Assembly: GCF_003612125.1 (NCBI RefSeq)
Contig: NZ_RAWI01000042.1
Coordinates: forward strand, 1-38,311
Direction of reading: 5' to 3'
Source of the DNA: Corallococcus praedator
Lineage (GTDB): Bacteria; Myxococcota; Myxococcia; Myxococcales; Myxococcaceae
DNA: 38,311 bases
The number at the start of each line of letters is the position of its first letter. The stretch's first letter is position 1. This document shows, piece by piece, positions 38,219 to 38,311 of the stretch. The translations under genes and the position numbers were made by a program. Under the pieces are notes generated by a model, which was given only the letters and a program-made list of their open reading frames with translations, was not told the DNA's origin and did no database searches.

Positions 38219-38311
38219 CTGTCTCTTATACACCTCTCCGCGCCCCCGAGACCGGAGCCCATCTCCTATGCCGTCTTCTGCCTGAAAAAAAAACAAAATT
38301 CCATAGAGATC
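38219..38311 (+). other. Illumina Nextera adapter read-through (not genomic)
   Basis: 38219-38252 matches the 34-base Nextera transposon-end/read-2 adapter (CTGTCTCTTATACAC...) with three A-to-C differences at 38234, 38241 and 38246. 38253-38260 (CGGAGCCC) sits in the 8-base index position. 38261-38284 matches the P7 tail (GCCGTCTTCTG core) with two differences (38266, 38282), both to C. Then a poly-A run (38285-38293) and junk follow. The order transposon end, index, P7, poly-A is exact. Confidence 0.97.

Overview
The window is about 70% GC, has strong GC bias at third codon positions, and carries many two-component and hybrid sensor kinases, a sigma-54 activator and large secreted hydrolases. 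This gene mix points to a myxobacterium of the Myxococcus/Corallococcus group (inference from gene content and codon use; no rRNA or marker gene is present). It is one contig of a draft assembly. The first gene is cut by the left edge. The last 93 bases (38219-38311) are not genomic: they match an Illumina Nextera read-through adapter (transposon end, index, P7 tail, poly-A), so the last gene is also truncated.

Layout. 1-2.5 kb: a partial alpha/beta hydrolase and a type-B carboxylesterase. 2.5-5.7 kb (minus strand): a stand-alone receiver protein that has lost its phospho-acceptor Asp, a glutathione-independent formaldehyde-dehydrogenase-type zinc dehydrogenase, and a MATE exporter. 5.8-9.0 kb (minus): a tight operon of receiver-histidine kinase, double-domain KaiC-like ATPase with a histone-H1-like tail, and single-domain response regulator. 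The last two overlap by ATGA. 9.2-10 kb: an alpha/beta hydrolase. 10-16.4 kb (minus): zinc metallopeptidase, ATP-grasp ligase, FUSC-type exporter and a secreted GH30/ricin-lectin glycosidase in series, with a second ATP-grasp enzyme divergent at 16.5-17.6 kb. 17.8-20.7 kb: a 996-residue PAS-GAF-kinase-receiver-kinase hybrid.

20.8-27.8 kb holds two large secreted metalloproteases (M28 aminopeptidase and an HEWGH gluzincin) that share the same roughly 170-residue C-terminal module. Between them lie a small unknown protein and a VOC-fold protein. 28-31.1 kb: a membrane glycosyltransferase of the GT39/PMT type, a TesB thioesterase and a small lipoprotein. 31.2-36.3 kb: a discoidin plus polysaccharide-lyase-like lipoprotein, a PilZ/pseudo-receiver/sigma-54 activator, and an exported alpha/beta hydrolase. 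36.7 kb to the edge: a SAM methyltransferase and a ThiF/E1-like adenylating enzyme in one operon.

The most interesting units are the KaiC-kinase-regulator operon, the ATP-grasp/metallopeptidase/exporter locus, the protease C-terminal module, and the methyltransferase-ThiF pair at the edge. No tRNA, rRNA, CRISPR array, insertion sequence or phage gene was seen.
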